Of a stretch of DNA of 64,000 nucleotides, positions 23,747 to 35,620 are shown in pieces; position 1 is the first letter of the stretch; every line of letters begins with the position of its first letter. The translations under genes were made by a program, and so were the position numbers. The stretch lies in the NCBI GenBank assembly GCA_963082975.1, contig OY720345.1, positions 30,698,611-30,762,610 of the forward strand, given 5' to 3'. This DNA comes from Labia minor (taxonomy: Eukaryota > Arthropoda > Insecta > Dermaptera > Spongiphoridae). The notes below the pieces were generated by a model. It did no database searches. It worked only from the letters and a program-made list of their open reading frames with translations, and was not told the origin of the DNA.

Positions 23747-24355
23747 TGTGTTATATATTCTAATATACTATTATGATGTACTACTATGTTCGCTTTATGT
23801 ATCAATAAAATAATTTGATTTTAAGTTTGAAGGATTGTCCTTGAAATCTGACGATATTGTTTGGTTAGAAATTTTACGGTCTACTGTATTTATTAAAAAA
23901 AAATTTTAAAATGAAAAAAATAACCGAGTAAAGAATATGCATTTGTTCAAATAAGTGTGTATCACTGAGGTCACTCTTTATTTTTATTTTTTTTTTTATA
24001 GTTTTTATAATTATTTTTCATTTAATTATTCAATTTAGCTTGTCTCATGATTGAAACAGGAAACAGACAAACTAGAACAATTTCGTTTAAATATTTAATG
24101 ATGGAAAATGGAATTCTCTCAAGGGCGAATAGACAGACAGACACAAGAGACAGGTAACAAATCAGTTGCATAACTTTCAATTAACTGGATACTTTTCAAA
24201 AAAGAACTTCTAAAACTAGTACATATTATATTATCAGTAACCTGAATACAATTGGAATAAATATGTGATTATGTTTGAAATTCTTTAAAAGTGTTTTAAA
24301 TATAAATATATATAAACTTTATTATAAATTACTTATAAATTTTTATTATATGATT
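23747..24355. other. gene-free stretch
   Basis: AT-rich with one balanced patch at 24040-24180 (cttgtctcatgattgaaaca, gacagacagacacaagagac). Nothing recognised. Confidence 0.4.
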
Positions 24356-24363
24356 AATAGTTA

Positions 24364-24844
24364 GGTAATTATTTAATCGAGTTAAAATAAACTTTTCTTA
24401 TGCAATTTTTGAGGGTCGCTTCTAGTTTACGACATAAAAAGGATTAAAGTTTGCATATGAACCCATTCATATTCTATTTAGCTACCATGTTTTATTATTT
24501 GACTACCAGAGGGTTCCACTAATTTTCGGAGGGTGTTTTTTATATGTTCGGTTTGGATATAATTAATTAATTAAATATTTTTTCTATATCCAAGCCGAAC
24601 CGAAAAAAACGAAAATTAGGAATAAGCAAATAATTAGTGAATTATTCAATAAAACATTACTTAATGACATCATATTTCGAGGTTCATATTAAGCTAATCA
24701 AACAAACTTTAATTATTTATATCTCGTAAACCAGAAGCGACCCGCAAAAATTGCATAAGAAAAGTTTATTTGGAATTAAAAAATGAACCCACTGGTAAAG
24801 TTTTATCCAAATCCATGTCATAATAACTCGATTGAATAATTACT
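24364..24844. mobile_element. foldback MITE copy 3, perfect 8-bp TSD
   Basis: Flanked by aatagtta on both sides (24356-24363, 24845-24852). Starts GGTAATTATTTAATCGAG and ends CTCGATTGAATAATTACT. The left arm has lost the ccagtgggttc block that the right arm keeps. The inner palindrome around 24515-24620 (tccactaattttcgg ... ccgaaccgaaaaaaacgaaa) is still present. Confidence 0.88.
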
Positions 24845-24852
24845 AATAGTTA

Positions 24853-25304
24853 TTTTTTATTTTTCAAAAATCTCTACTAACCATTCCATTTTTTTACTAA
24901 TTTATAACATTTTATTATAGAGTGTTATTTTTGGCTTTTCATAATGATGATTCTACATAGTCATTTTTATTGCGAAAACCTGAAATAAATTCAGTCAAAT
25001 ATACTGAAATACCCCTGGCGCCGTTAGTTTATCCAACCAACCAGGCTCTACTGTATATACTGAATATTTTTATTATAATAATAAAAAAAAATTAAATTAA
25101 AAATGCACTCATATTTTTATATTTTTATTTTTTATAGTATTTATTGTATTACAAACATTGAATGGATGTAAAGCCCTCCATCGACCTTCTCTCTCTTTCT
25201 GTGCTTGCCTGTTTATATAATAATATTATTCAGGTCAACTCACATGGGATTGAACGACGACAACATATGATGTTTGATCATCAACAAACAGCAAACAAAG
25301 AGGC

Positions 25305-25339
<35 letters not shown>

Positions 25340-26218
25340 ATGAAATATTTTTTGTAAAAAAATTGAAATAATGCCTAAAATGAGTGAGAGGGTGTATCAC
25401 TCTTTTTGACACTCATTCATTCCCATCCACCCATCTCATATCAACGTCATCATCATCATTATTATCATCATCAAACATCATCATTACGTTGTTAACATCT
25501 TGAATCATTAAATGGCTCGTTTACTTTTTTACATTTTTTTTGTTTTGTTTTGTTTTATATGCATGTGTTAATTTTGTATTGGAGTTATGGTTTAATATTA
25601 ATTAGGGAATGGAGATAAACATAAAAATACTAATAAAAAAAAAGAAGGGGAGGGAAACGTTCATCAGTGAATAAAAAATAAAAAAAAAAAAATAACAACA
25701 AGAACAACACCAGAAAAATTAGAATTAAATATATGTATTTATTATGTTTTAAAAGGAAAATAGAAAATGTGTAAAATTAATATTTGATCAAAAAAAAATA
25801 ATAATAATAATAATAAAGCACACGTCACTCAACCACATAAAATAGAAAGAAGCGGAATAGATAATTTAAATAAATATAAAATATAAATAAAATATTTCAT
25901 TAACATGAACAATTAAATGAACAACATATTATATATACCTACATTTTCCATAATGAATTAAATATTGTTTAATGTATATATTATTTAAATTAAAAAGTAA
26001 TATAAATAAATAAATAAACAAACGAAATTTGTAATAGCTTTTCATTAAAATACTTAATAAAAATTGATATAAAAATAGTAAATATTTATTAATATTTTAT
26101 TTTTGATATATAAATTAAATTTAGTTAGGGATGTAAAAATTATATAAAAAATTCAAAATTTTGACTAATTCATTGATGAAAACAGAAATAAAGAAATTTA
26201 TCTCTCAAAATTGCTGAT
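24853..26218. other. gene-free stretch with simple repeats
   Basis: A balanced patch at 25160-25560 includes (TA)n plus gagagagagag at 25303-25340 and CATCAT triplet runs near 25447-25490. An (AAT)n run lies at about 25797-25816. No convincing coding frame. Confidence 0.45.
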
Positions 26219-26226
26219 GGTAAAAG

Positions 26227-27406
26227 CAGGGCTTCGAACCGGAACTGAACCGAAAACCGAAAACCGAAAAAAACCGGTATTTTTGTCGGAACGAAAACCG
26301 GAGCTGAACCGAAAAAAATAATATCGGTTTATTTCAGTTCAGTGTTCAATCCAGAGTTGCCAGAAGTGGTGTTTTTGGGCGTTTTGGCAACACACAACCC
26401 CGAATTTTTTTCAATTAGTTATGTCTCGTACTGCATGGTGTCGCTAAAAACTTTGTTTCAAAAATTAGTGTCCTAGTCATACTCTCCCTTCGGTTGTGTT
26501 GGCAGCGTCTCGTAGTCGCAATACAGAATTTAATGTTTTCATCGTTTGTTTAATACTGATATTTTGATTTAATGATAGTATTAATTTTTTAAATTATTTA
26601 TTCCATTTGTTACAGGGTTATGTATTGATATAAAGAAAATGATTCATAAATATAAATAAAATTATTAAATAAATTTAAACAAATATAGAATAACTTTGAC
26701 CAGGTACGAAGATTAGACAATAAAAAACTTATTTTAGAATTTTGGGAGGAAAATAAAAATACATATCCTCATTTTAACAAAATTGCAATGGTGGTTTTAG
26801 GAGCTCCTGCAACACAAGTTAGTGTTGAAAGAGCTTTCTCTGGTTTAAAGTTTATTTTACGAGACAATAGAAATAGTTTAAATACAAATATATTGGAAGA
26901 TATTTTAATAATTAGAGGTAATTTTCATCTTTTATAATTATAGTTATAATTGTAAGTAAATATATCCAAGAATCCTGTATACTTTAACATTAAATATACG
27001 AATGTGTTTCGTTTGTTGAGTGTTTGAAAGTAGAAGGATGTAAAAAAATATTCATACTTATTTGTTCCGTTTAATAAATTATATTAACATCTTATATTAT
27101 ATACTTCTAATTATACCTTTAATTAATTATTATTATTTATATTATATTGTATCAATTCATGTAGTATGATTTAGGGTGGTAGCAAGAAATATTTTTATAT
27201 ATTTATGGCAGACTCGGCATACCCCGACCTAAATTTCTAATACAAATAAAAGGTCTTTAAAATTAATTAATCGGAACTAAACCGAAAACCGAAAACCGAA
27301 AAAAACCGTTATTTTTGCCGGAACGAAAACCGGAACCGAACTGATATTTTTTTTTATTGAACCGGAACGAAAACCGAAACGAAAAAAATAACGGTTCGAA
27401 GCCCTG
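26227..27406 (+). mobile_element. hAT transposon, internally deleted, with TIRs and TSD
   Basis: Terminal inverted repeats CAGGGCTTCGAACCGGAAC and (plus strand) acggttcgaagccctg bound 1180 bp. The flanks ggtaaaag (26219-26226) and gctaaaag (27407-27414) match at 7 of 8 bases, an 8-bp duplication. Subterminal regions on both sides are tandem arrays of an aaccgaaaa-type unit (26235-26340, 27270-27385). Only the end of the transposase gene survives (26689-26937). The RNase-H-like catalytic core and BED finger normal for hAT transposases are gone. Confidence 0.92.
26689..26937 (+). CDS. hAT transposase C-terminal dimerisation segment (partial)
   Basis: An uninterrupted 82-codon frame ending in TAA at 26935-26937. 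Its translation contains LILEFWEENKNTYPHFNKIA, then VVLGAPATQVSVERAFS, then LKFILRDNRNSLNTNILEDI and LIIRGNFHLL. This is the conserved C-terminal hAT dimerisation region: a hydrophobic WW-like stretch, then PAT/SxSVERxFS, then the RN-L segment. Family transposases are usually 500-800 residues, so this is only the tail. There is no Met at the start; a stop at 26686-26688 precedes it, and cag at 26701-26703 could be the end of an old splice acceptor. The first in-frame Met is at 26788. Absence of stops or frameshifts suggests a young deletion or retained coding. I infer no transposase activity. Confidence 0.85.
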   Translation, partial: NNFDQVRRLDNKKLILEFWEENKNTYPHFNKIAMVVLGAPATQVSVERAFSGLKFILRDNRNSLNTNILEDILIIRGNFHLL

Positions 27407-27414
27407 GCTAAAAG

Positions 27415-27873
27415 GCACCATAGTTGTATTACTAATAAAGTAAGAGGAGGTTTATCAATTTCAACAAAATTCGATATTAAAAATAATTCTATTTATTTAA
27501 AAAAATTTCATAAAAATATTATGTAAGTTTGAATTAAATATTACATATTGATATGTGTACCCTGAAAAGGGCTATAAATATCACATTTGTTAAAATGATC
27601 TGGTCCTAAAAAGGACAGATATAGTTCCGACAGCGAGGTCGATTAACTATAAGTAACGAAGGACGCAACCAAATGGTGACCTCATAACGAACCAGTCTTT
27701 GTCAAGAATCGCACTGCATGCTCATTGGATATGAGAAAAGTGATTGATGAAAAATAAAGTTCTTAATGTGAAAATAAAAAGAACGTTAAATTACTTATTA
27801 TTATATTATATATAAAATATCCAACTTTCTGTAAATATTTTATATAGAAAAAATTTTTAAACAAACAATTAAA
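27415..27873. other. gene-free; non-repetitive block with two hairpins
   Basis: From 27550 to 27780 the sequence is balanced and complex. Two short hairpins lie at about 27558-27573 and 27603-27617, followed by cagcgaggtcgattaactat and actgcatgctcattggatat. On the minus strand both hairpins read as pyrimidine-loop stems (agcccttttcagggt, gtcctttttaggac) that resemble the metazoan histone mRNA 3' stem-loop. No histone coding sequence is adjacent. Confidence 0.35.
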
Positions 27874-28328
27874 CATGAGGACAGGTCAATAAGTCCGTGT
27901 CTTTTTGAATTTCCTGTATCTTAAATGACATGGCAACAATGCTCTTGTCAGTGGGCCACAAAATTTGAACCAGATGGGTCTTTTAGTTTTTGTTTGATAT
28001 CCATTAATATTAATTCCTGAGAGAAAATGGAAAAAGTGAATTTCCATGAAAATCCATTGCTCCTCCGAATTTAGTCTCGAGTGACTATTTCTTGTTTCCA
28101 AACCTGAAAAAATGTCTCGGCGGAAAGTGATTTGACGCCAACGTTGGAATCATCTCACAAACAAATGCCTATTTTGATGTCCTCGACAAATCTTATTTTT
28201 TGGAAGGGATGAAACGTTGGACGAAGTGTATAAGGGTTCAAAGAAGACTACGTTGAAAAATAAAATAATTTTTTATCCAAAAACTTGTGTTTCATTCAAA
28301 AAGCCACGGACTTACTGACCTACCCTCG
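27874..28328 (+). pseudogene. mariner deletion derivative, copy d
   Basis: Left terminal repeat catgaggacaggtcaataag + tccgtg and right terminal repeat cacggacttactgacctacc + ctcg give the fullest ends of the group. The leader (gggtcttttagtttttgttt, gatatccattaat) and MEKVNF start region run into the common deletion junction. The PDLAPSD block is itself cut down here (ccatgaaaatccattgctcc joins ccgaatttagtctcgagtg). The third catalytic Asp neighbourhood is therefore damaged. Confidence 0.87.
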
Positions 28329-30028
28329 TATTCTTAATGATAACAAAAAATAAAAGATAATTTTCTATTTCACAACTTTAGAAAAGAAAATAATAAAATA
28401 TATTATTATTATTATTATTATATAATTTTTTGTTTTAATATTGTTGTATATATTTGAAATTTATAAGAAATAAAAAAATATTTGTACAATTATATTACAA
28501 TATAGAAGTACAAATAAATTTATCTTAATATCTGTTGGATGATTGAAAATTTATGAATTGGACTTTGTGATAAATCCTCTGGTTCTCTCTCTATGCTCCC
28601 TCTCTTTCCACCTTCATCCCAATACAATGATTGAATAATAATTATTCACCTCTAGTTGGAAATTAGCGAGATTAAGATTTGCTATCTGTATTCAGTGAAT
28701 GGGATGAGGAAATCGGGTATAATTGAGGACATGAGGTGGGGAGAAAATGAAGAGGGGTAGGGTCGGGTGGGAGATGGGAATGAGAGGTATAATTGTGGTG
28801 TTGGTCGGTTCACTCCTCCCATTCTCTATCCATACTAGAACAATCTTGTTCGTTCGGCTGGCATACAGGCTAATTGAAATTAATTGGATCTTTCTCAACT
28901 GGCCATTCGCTATCCAAGGGATATTTAGGGTTGGCAAAGTGACGATAATAATTCATTCAAATGTTTCACAGGCGGTGGATGGTTCTGACCTCTCGATTGG
29001 AATCCACGATCAGACGATGATTTAATTTCAGATTATCATTTGACAGTAGATACGTGTGTTTGGATATACTCTCCAATTGGTTAATATCTAACATAAACCT
29101 AGAGAGAGAGAAATTCAAATTCAACCCTTCATCTCGTCATCTCATTCTTTTCATTATCCCCTTCCACTTCCTATTATTTAATAGAAAAAAATGTTAAAAT
29201 AAAATAAATTAAATAATTAAATCATTTTTATTTTTGAAATCATAATTATATTATAATTAATATAGTATTTTTAATAGAATAAAATATTTAAAAAAAACCT
29301 ACAGACTTAAACAATTTCATCAACAATTTTAATTTTTTAAGAATTAAATTGTAAATATATATAAATTTAAACTATTTAATTAATTAATTAATTAACTTGA
29401 AAGTTAGATTTTAATTTAATATATTTTAATGTTTTTTTTATTTATATTAATATAAATATATAATATTTATATTAATATATATTGCAATTTATATATTTAG
29501 TACCTGCATATAAATAAATCGCATATATTATAAATCGCTCGACCCTTTAAAAAATATTAATATACAATTCTTTAATTATTTATTTCAATTATTAAATGTT
29601 ACATCATTGCATCAATCCGATTAAAATGAATGGAACTTGGTCCTTAATAATAATAAATAATATTAATAAAATTTAAATAATATTAAAAATTACAAAACTA
29701 TCTAAAAATTAATTAATAAAAGAACAATGAATAAATAAATATATATTAGTAATTTGATAAAAAATAAACGCGAAAATAGATTTAAAACAAAACAAAATTA
29801 ACTAATAAAAATTTATAAGAATTAACAAAAAATTAAACGACAAAACAGATTAAAAAATTGTTTTTAAAATATAAATAAACTTACAATGTTTGCAAGTCAA
29901 ATTTTTTTTTAGATCTTTTTGTTGAAATTTTAATAAATATATTTCGTTATTTGATTCTAAAATATTATTCAAATAAATATTAATTTTATTTCGAAATTAA
30001 ATAAAAAATATTAATATATTTTCAATTA
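28329..30028. other. gene-free stretch with candidate regulatory island 28560-29160
   Basis: From 28560 to 29160 it is balanced and non-repetitive. Around 28868-28885 is gctaattgaaattaattgga, holding two TAAT/ATTA half-sites in inverted order, the kind of site bound by paired-class homeodomain dimers. A 92-codon open frame (28747-29025) crosses the island, but its composition does not look protein-coding and I recognise no domain. From 29160 on it is A/T-rich. Confidence 0.4.
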
Positions 30029-30205
30029 AAAAAGAATGGCTAGAGGCAAATATGGATGACGTCATGTAAATTTCAATTAAGAAAAAACTAATGAAGATGA
30101 TTTTTTTTGAAACCAATACAGATCGAGATTTATCTTTATAAATATTATTTATGGTGAGAATTTCAAAAAAATCCTTAGAGCGGTTTAATATCTCAAAAAT
30201 ATACA
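30029..30205 (-). repeat. dispersed repeat family R, partial copy 2
   Basis: On the minus strand it reads ttttgagatattaaaccgct, then ttgaaattctcaccataaat and tattggtttc, ending near a TGACGTCA octamer (30057-30064). It joins R-type text to the CRE-containing segment otherwise seen in family G. Confidence 0.6.
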
Positions 30206-31237
30206 AATATCTCTCTCTCTATATATATATATATATACACATATAAATATATATATATATATATACAAGTATAATAAGATAAGATATATATATATACAGA
30301 TATATGTAGGGTAAAGTGTAGCACGTACTACATTTACATATTACATTTTGAACGCTAGGTTGAACTTAATAATTTCTAATTTGTATACTTAGAAGAACTC
30401 ATATGTTCCCTCAAGAGCATCTTGTTGATATCGACTGAGGTAAATAATTTTCAATTTTTGTAATGAAATTTTTCAAACACTACATTATGATCATTACATT
30501 GTAAGGCGTTCTTTATTAACAAAACATTTTTATTATCACTTGTAAACTTACTAAATAGTTAAATAATAACGATAATAAAGGGCGTTAAAGTAGTTCTCTG
30601 ACTACTTCCATTACCATTGAATAATTTTCAACAACAACAAAACAAAAAAAAACATCGTGACTGGTATTCATTGCATTACACGAGTAAATACAATATTTTT
30701 TATAATTTTTTTTAAAATAAATTTATAGAAAGTACTTTGAAAATTAATCCATTTTTATGTTTGAATAAAAGCTAGTTTCGTTTTTTATAAATTAAAAAAA
30801 AATTCATATATTTTTGCTGTTATCCAAGTACTAAAATGTGTTAAAATACTTATAATATATTTAAATAATTATTAATTCCTTTAGTTTATAAGTGCCATTA
30901 TACGAAGCTCTGTTATATGTCTGAAAATAAACACACATGGGACAGGTACGGGCAAAATCTATTATTATTTAATTTAGATTATTATTATAATTACAAAAAA
31001 AATGCGATGGATGTATAAAAGTCTGAAATAAACGTTTTTATTGAAACTGGTTTCATTTTTCGCATATTGTGATAAATAATAGACAATCTTTCCATATCAT
31101 ACGCATCTGCCCCAAATTTCGCGATATATTTTTTATTATTTTAAGAAACATGATAATATTTATATAGCTCCATTATTGTTATTTTCTTTTAGATATTATA
31201 TATATATATATATATTTATATTTTTTCCAAATTAATA
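30206..31237. other. gene-free stretch, TA-rich then AT-rich
   Basis: TA/CT simple repeats occupy 30209-30300. The remainder is A/T-rich with a balanced patch at 30300-30440. Nothing recognised. Confidence 0.45.
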
Positions 31238-31785
31238 TCTATATATACGCAATCCTAAACTCCTTCTAAACGGCTTCATGGACCTTAATGAATCAAGTAT
31301 CATTACAACCTCCATGGCCCAAGAATAAGGAATAAGGTTGAAAATTTCAAAAAAGTTGATCCGTTCCAAAGTTATGGACAAAAAACCGACTCAAATAAAC
31401 AACCGCCCATGTGGCGCCTCTGTTGGCTCAGATAAGAAGTTGGCCTTCAATATAAAAATAATAATTCTAAAAATTTCAATTTCAAAGAATATTTATAATA
31501 TTTAAATTCTAATATTCTATAATATTAAAAGTAAAATTAAATTAAATTGAATATCACTCTTAATTGATTATTATTTACTAAAACAAAGCTTAAGTAATAT
31601 TTTTTATATTTAAATTTATAATTTGAAAAATTTTGCAATTTGCAAATTTGAAGGAAAACGAAGATCCAAATGCGAGAAAAAATATACTGAATGAATTAAA
31701 ATAAATTAAATCCTTCTGCATACAACCTTTTCAACAAATTACTATGTATTACATCGGGGGTTCAGGGGGTAGAGCTAGTAGCTAG
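31238..31785 (+). mobile_element. Helitron-like non-autonomous element, copy 2
   Basis: Starts TCTATATATACGCAATCC after an A and ends gctagtagCTAG before a T, i.e. the A|TC...CTAG|T borders and lack of target duplication expected for Helitrons. The body matches copies at 18893-19391 and 63002-63600 (cctaaactccttct, gttccaaagttatgg, gtggcgcctctgttggctca). The pre-terminal block ttacatcggggg..cagggggtagag matches the 3' region of copy 3. There is no RepHel coding sequence, so it would depend on an autonomous relative. Confidence 0.75.
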
Positions 31786-32865
31786 TATTTATAAAAATGA
31801 TATCCATTTTCAAATTTCGATTACTTGATATACTTTTATTTTGTAAAATTATAATTAACTTTAAAAAAGGTAGATACATATTTTCATACTTATTTTTATA
31901 CATTATTTAAAGACATATAATATAATGCAATTAAACAAATTCAAATTATCATTAATAAATTTCTAATTGTTATTAAAGTTTTACGGGAAAATCAATTTCT
32001 TTATATAAAATTATCGTATATTTCATTCTATTGAAGTTGAAGAGTTTCAGCTATTTCCTCTCTTTCTTTTTGGTTTATATTTAATAAAGTCGTAGTATCC
32101 AATCTTGTAGTGGCATTTCAATTAAATTGTTCAATTTCTCATAAGTCATTAAATGCCTATCCCCACTTCCTTCTACATATAGGATGATGAATTGAGTTTC
32201 TGTCTGTAAAAGCGGATAACAGGTAGCAGATTTTCTTGAGTAATTTTTCACCAAGTACCAAAATAAAACTTTTGGAGTTTTCATTTTTTTTTTTATTTAT
32301 TGATTATTTTTTGGTGCAATGCAACTTTTATTCATTAAAACTTATTTTTTTTAACAGGTGGGAAATTTCTTTTGATACATTAATACTATTTTTAATAATT
32401 CATTAGTACCTATTATTGTGAGTAATATAATAAATTTAATATTTATTATAAAAACTTAACTAATTTATTTAAGACATCTATGTTTAACCTGGGAAAAAAA
32501 TATTTCAACTAAAATTGTTCACTAAAGGGAAGAATATAGAAAATTATATTGGCTTTTAGGGAGACATTCTGGCCTAGAAATAGAAAGCAAAATTTTTTAT
32601 ACAAACTATAATTAAACCAAATCTGATGTATGGAATATAACTATAGAGTTCAGCATAAAAAATAAACAAAAAAATTCAAAGTTTTCAAAATAAAATACTT
32701 ACTTTCTTATTGCATATATAAATATAAAATATTGTATATTTTCTAAAATAAATAAAACAAAAGTTTCAGGCATTGCCATTATCCTTGATAAAGTACATAT
32801 ATTCTTTTATAGTTTTTAAATCTAACTATTCGTTTTCATATTTGTTCATATTTAATCTTATCTTA
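31786..32865. other. gene-free AT-rich stretch
   Basis: Mostly A/T. A 67-codon minus-strand frame at 32081-32284 in a slightly more balanced patch has no recognisable domain and I do not call it. Confidence 0.45.
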
Positions 32866-33175
32866 TTATAGTAGCAAAAATTGTATATTTATGTATATAT
32901 ATATATTTGTATTTGTGAGATATTAAACCCGCTCTAAGAATTTTTTTGAAATTTAAAATAGGAATTTTAATAATAAAAAAACATGGTTTAACATTTAAGG
33001 GCTGTATTTTTTATGACACACATATTATGACTGTATATACATGTTCTTTTAAATTATTTGAAATTGTTTCATATTTTGTAGTTTATTTATTTTAAATAAA
33101 AATCTTAATCTTAAATATTCATAGTTCATAAGGAATAATTTTTTTAAAGTACTCAGTGAACCAGATACTACTAGT
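32866..33175 (+). repeat. dispersed repeat family R, copy 3 (internally shortened)
   Basis: Shows the R landmarks in order: tagcaaaaattgtatattta, gagatattaaacc..gctc, then aaatattcatagttcataag and gtactcagtgaacc. The segment shared with family G is reduced here. Confidence 0.6.
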
Positions 33176-33199
33176 ACTACTAATAATAATAATAATAAT

Positions 33200-33833
33200 A
33201 AGTTGACCTGTGGCCAGGTCCGAACCGACCGACGGTTTGAAATAAATTAATTTCCAGCTACAGAAACAATTTCAAATAATTTTCATATATCTATTAATGT
33301 AATAAAAAACAGATATGGATACATAAATAATAAATATAAACATTTTTAATTTTATTTTATTTATAATATATATGCAAGACCAGGCTGTGACGTCATGAAT
33401 GGCTGGATGACGTCATATAATTTTAAATCAAGAAAAAACTAATAAATATGATTTTTCTCGAGGATAAAACCAATACAAAGTGCATGATTCGTGGTGATAT
33501 ATAAAAAAATCTCCTTTGGTGTGAAAATAACCCTTTCCTTCCTATCGTCGATCGCTAATACTACCACTTCCGGTCTCCGGAATTGCACCAAAAGTTGATC
33601 AATTCATCCCACTGATGCATTAAGTAAATATACCAAATTTCATCAAAATCGGTTGAGCCGTTCAGGCTGTACACATCTATACGGACGGACAGACGGACAG
33701 ACGGACGGACAGACATCATGCTAAAAATACTTTTTTCTGTTTAGAAAATGCATGATTCGTGGAGATATGTAAAAATCTCCACATGCGAAATTTGGTGTGA
33801 AAACAATACCTCCCTTACTATCGGCGGTCGGTA
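33200..33833 (-). repeat. dispersed repeat family G, copy 4
   Basis: Begins agttgacctgtggccaggtc directly after a run of TAA triplets and ends ggcggtcggtaat before another TAA run, so it lies within a microsatellite. It carries both TGACGTCA octamers (33388-33395, 33408-33415) and the GGAC/AGAC tract (about 33683-33714). Close in sequence to copy 1, so probably recent. Confidence 0.78.
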
Positions 33834-34662
33834 ATAATAATAAATAACATGAATGTTATGTGTGGATAATTATATATGAAAGAATGGAAAGAAAAAAAAA
33901 TGAGTAAAGAATAGGGTAATGTTCGAATGAGGTTTTACCTAATGAAGTTCATTTGAAATTTAACAGAGACTAAACGACATGGGACAGAGAGAGGGAATTC
34001 ATTGCATTTTAATGCTAAAAATCTTTTAAATTATTGAATAGAAGCATGTCTCTCTCTCTCCGGTATTATCCTATCCCTCTACCCTTTCCTTCGTTTATTC
34101 GCTTCATTTTACATATCCACCTGTAATATCCTCTCTCTCTCTCTCTATGTGGGTATGCTATAATCATTTATGCGGTTGGATAATTTGTAGAAAATGTCTA
34201 CCATAGATATTTATTATATTCTGATTGTTATTATTATATATATCAGAAGCCCATCAGAAATAATATTATTTCTATTATAAATAATCATAAACTAGTTCAT
34301 AGAACACATAAATCACTGTACAAGTGTTTGAAGTAGGTAGATTGAATATATACATATATTATAATATATATTTAAATTTTTAAGATTAATTTATTTCAAA
34401 GAATTTTATTAACAGATAATAAAATGTTAATTTATGAAGAAATTATACTATATAGTGTTCGGCTAAATCATCTCTTATTCTTTTGAAAAATACATTAATA
34501 TTATTAAATATATGAATATATATATATATATATATATATCAATGATTGGAAAATCGGATTTTTATAAAAAAATTTGTTAACTAAGATTATAATTTTTTTA
34601 AGATGCTACGTATCTTGTGGGTTAACGGTGTGTTTTCTTTATTCTAAAGAGAAAAATAGATG

Positions 34663-34693
<31 letters not shown>

Positions 34694-35039
34694 GTATAAA
34701 ATATAAAAAAAAGATTTTGTATCAGACAAATCCAACCACCATCCACACTTACCCCTATAAATTTTTCCCACCATTCCCCACTATTATATAGTCTAGGTTT
34801 TTCTTTATACATATAGCCCTTTCCTAGTGAGTAAGTCAAATAATGATTATTTCAAAATAAGTATAATGTAAATAATGCAAGACAATCTAAAAATAAAAAT
34901 GTAAATGTATACTAATTATGACCATGAGTCATGAATTGAAATGTAAAAATTATTCTAACCCTTTTTTGTTATGTAATGAGTTAAAAAAAATGTATGTATC
35001 ACAAATTGGCTAATAAACATACTTTTTAAACTAAAAAAT
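33834..35039. other. gene-free stretch
   Basis: Balanced at 33860-34160 with ctctctctctctct tracts. (TA)n runs are at about 34517-34540 and 34664-34688. Otherwise A/T-rich. No gene seen. Confidence 0.45.
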
Positions 35040-35222
35040 TAAACTTAACGGTGTTAATCCAAATCCTCGTGGACCTGGGTTCACGTCCCGGGCATGACAA
35101 AGGATTTTCTCTAACTGACGGAGTCAACCCAGCCTCCGGGATCAAAAATGGGAAGCTACTTGATAAAAAGTAGCGCCTCCGATCAAGAAAATCAAGCTAA
35201 AGGTTGATAGGTCATAATTAAG
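35040..35222 (+). repeat. tRNA-related SINE candidate
   Basis: Contains a B-box-like gggttcacgtcccgggc (about 35077-35093), the T-arm promoter of tRNA-derived SINEs. A body follows with gagtcaacccagcctccggg, gggaagctacttgataaaaa and gtagcgcctccgatcaagaa. The body recurs at 41521-41705 and more weakly at 13808-13915. No A box is clear upstream. Confidence 0.55.
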
Positions 35223-35302
35223 ATAAATGTTAAATTTTAACAGTTGGCCTAAATTTAATTTAAATCGAATCATCCAAAATTGGTTTGGGTCTATGTAAAT
35301 CA

Positions 35303-35620
35303 GGGGTCGTCAAAGTGGTCTATATAGAGCCCCAAAAGTAGGGGTCGAACGGGGTCGATTGGAACTCGAAGGAAAAACAGTTTTTAATACCCAAATCACA
35401 CATACCTTACTGCTTATGTAAAATTTTTTTATAATTCTATAAACATAATTTTCTTTAGAGAATAAAATAATAAACGTATATATATTTATTCGGGTGAAAA
35501 GAAATAAAAAGTCTGTAGCTACTTTACTTATTGTTTCTGATTTATTAAATATTAAGCTTAATAGATAGTTTTATTTTAATTATCTGAAAATTACCTTTAT
35601 GGGGGTCGAAATACATATAA
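35303..35620. mobile_element. possible hAT-like MITE
   Basis: Left end caggggtcgtcaaagtggtc and internal gccccaaaagtaggggtcga look like a hAT MITE terminus. A gggggtcgaa word near 35600 may be the subterminal part of the other end. No matching inverted end or target duplication could be fixed. Confidence 0.35.

Noticed and set aside
28747..29025. 92-codon plus-strand frame over a balanced island
   Set aside because: Overlaps an 81-codon minus-strand frame. Neither resembles a known family and codon use looks random. The island is better treated as candidate non-coding DNA.
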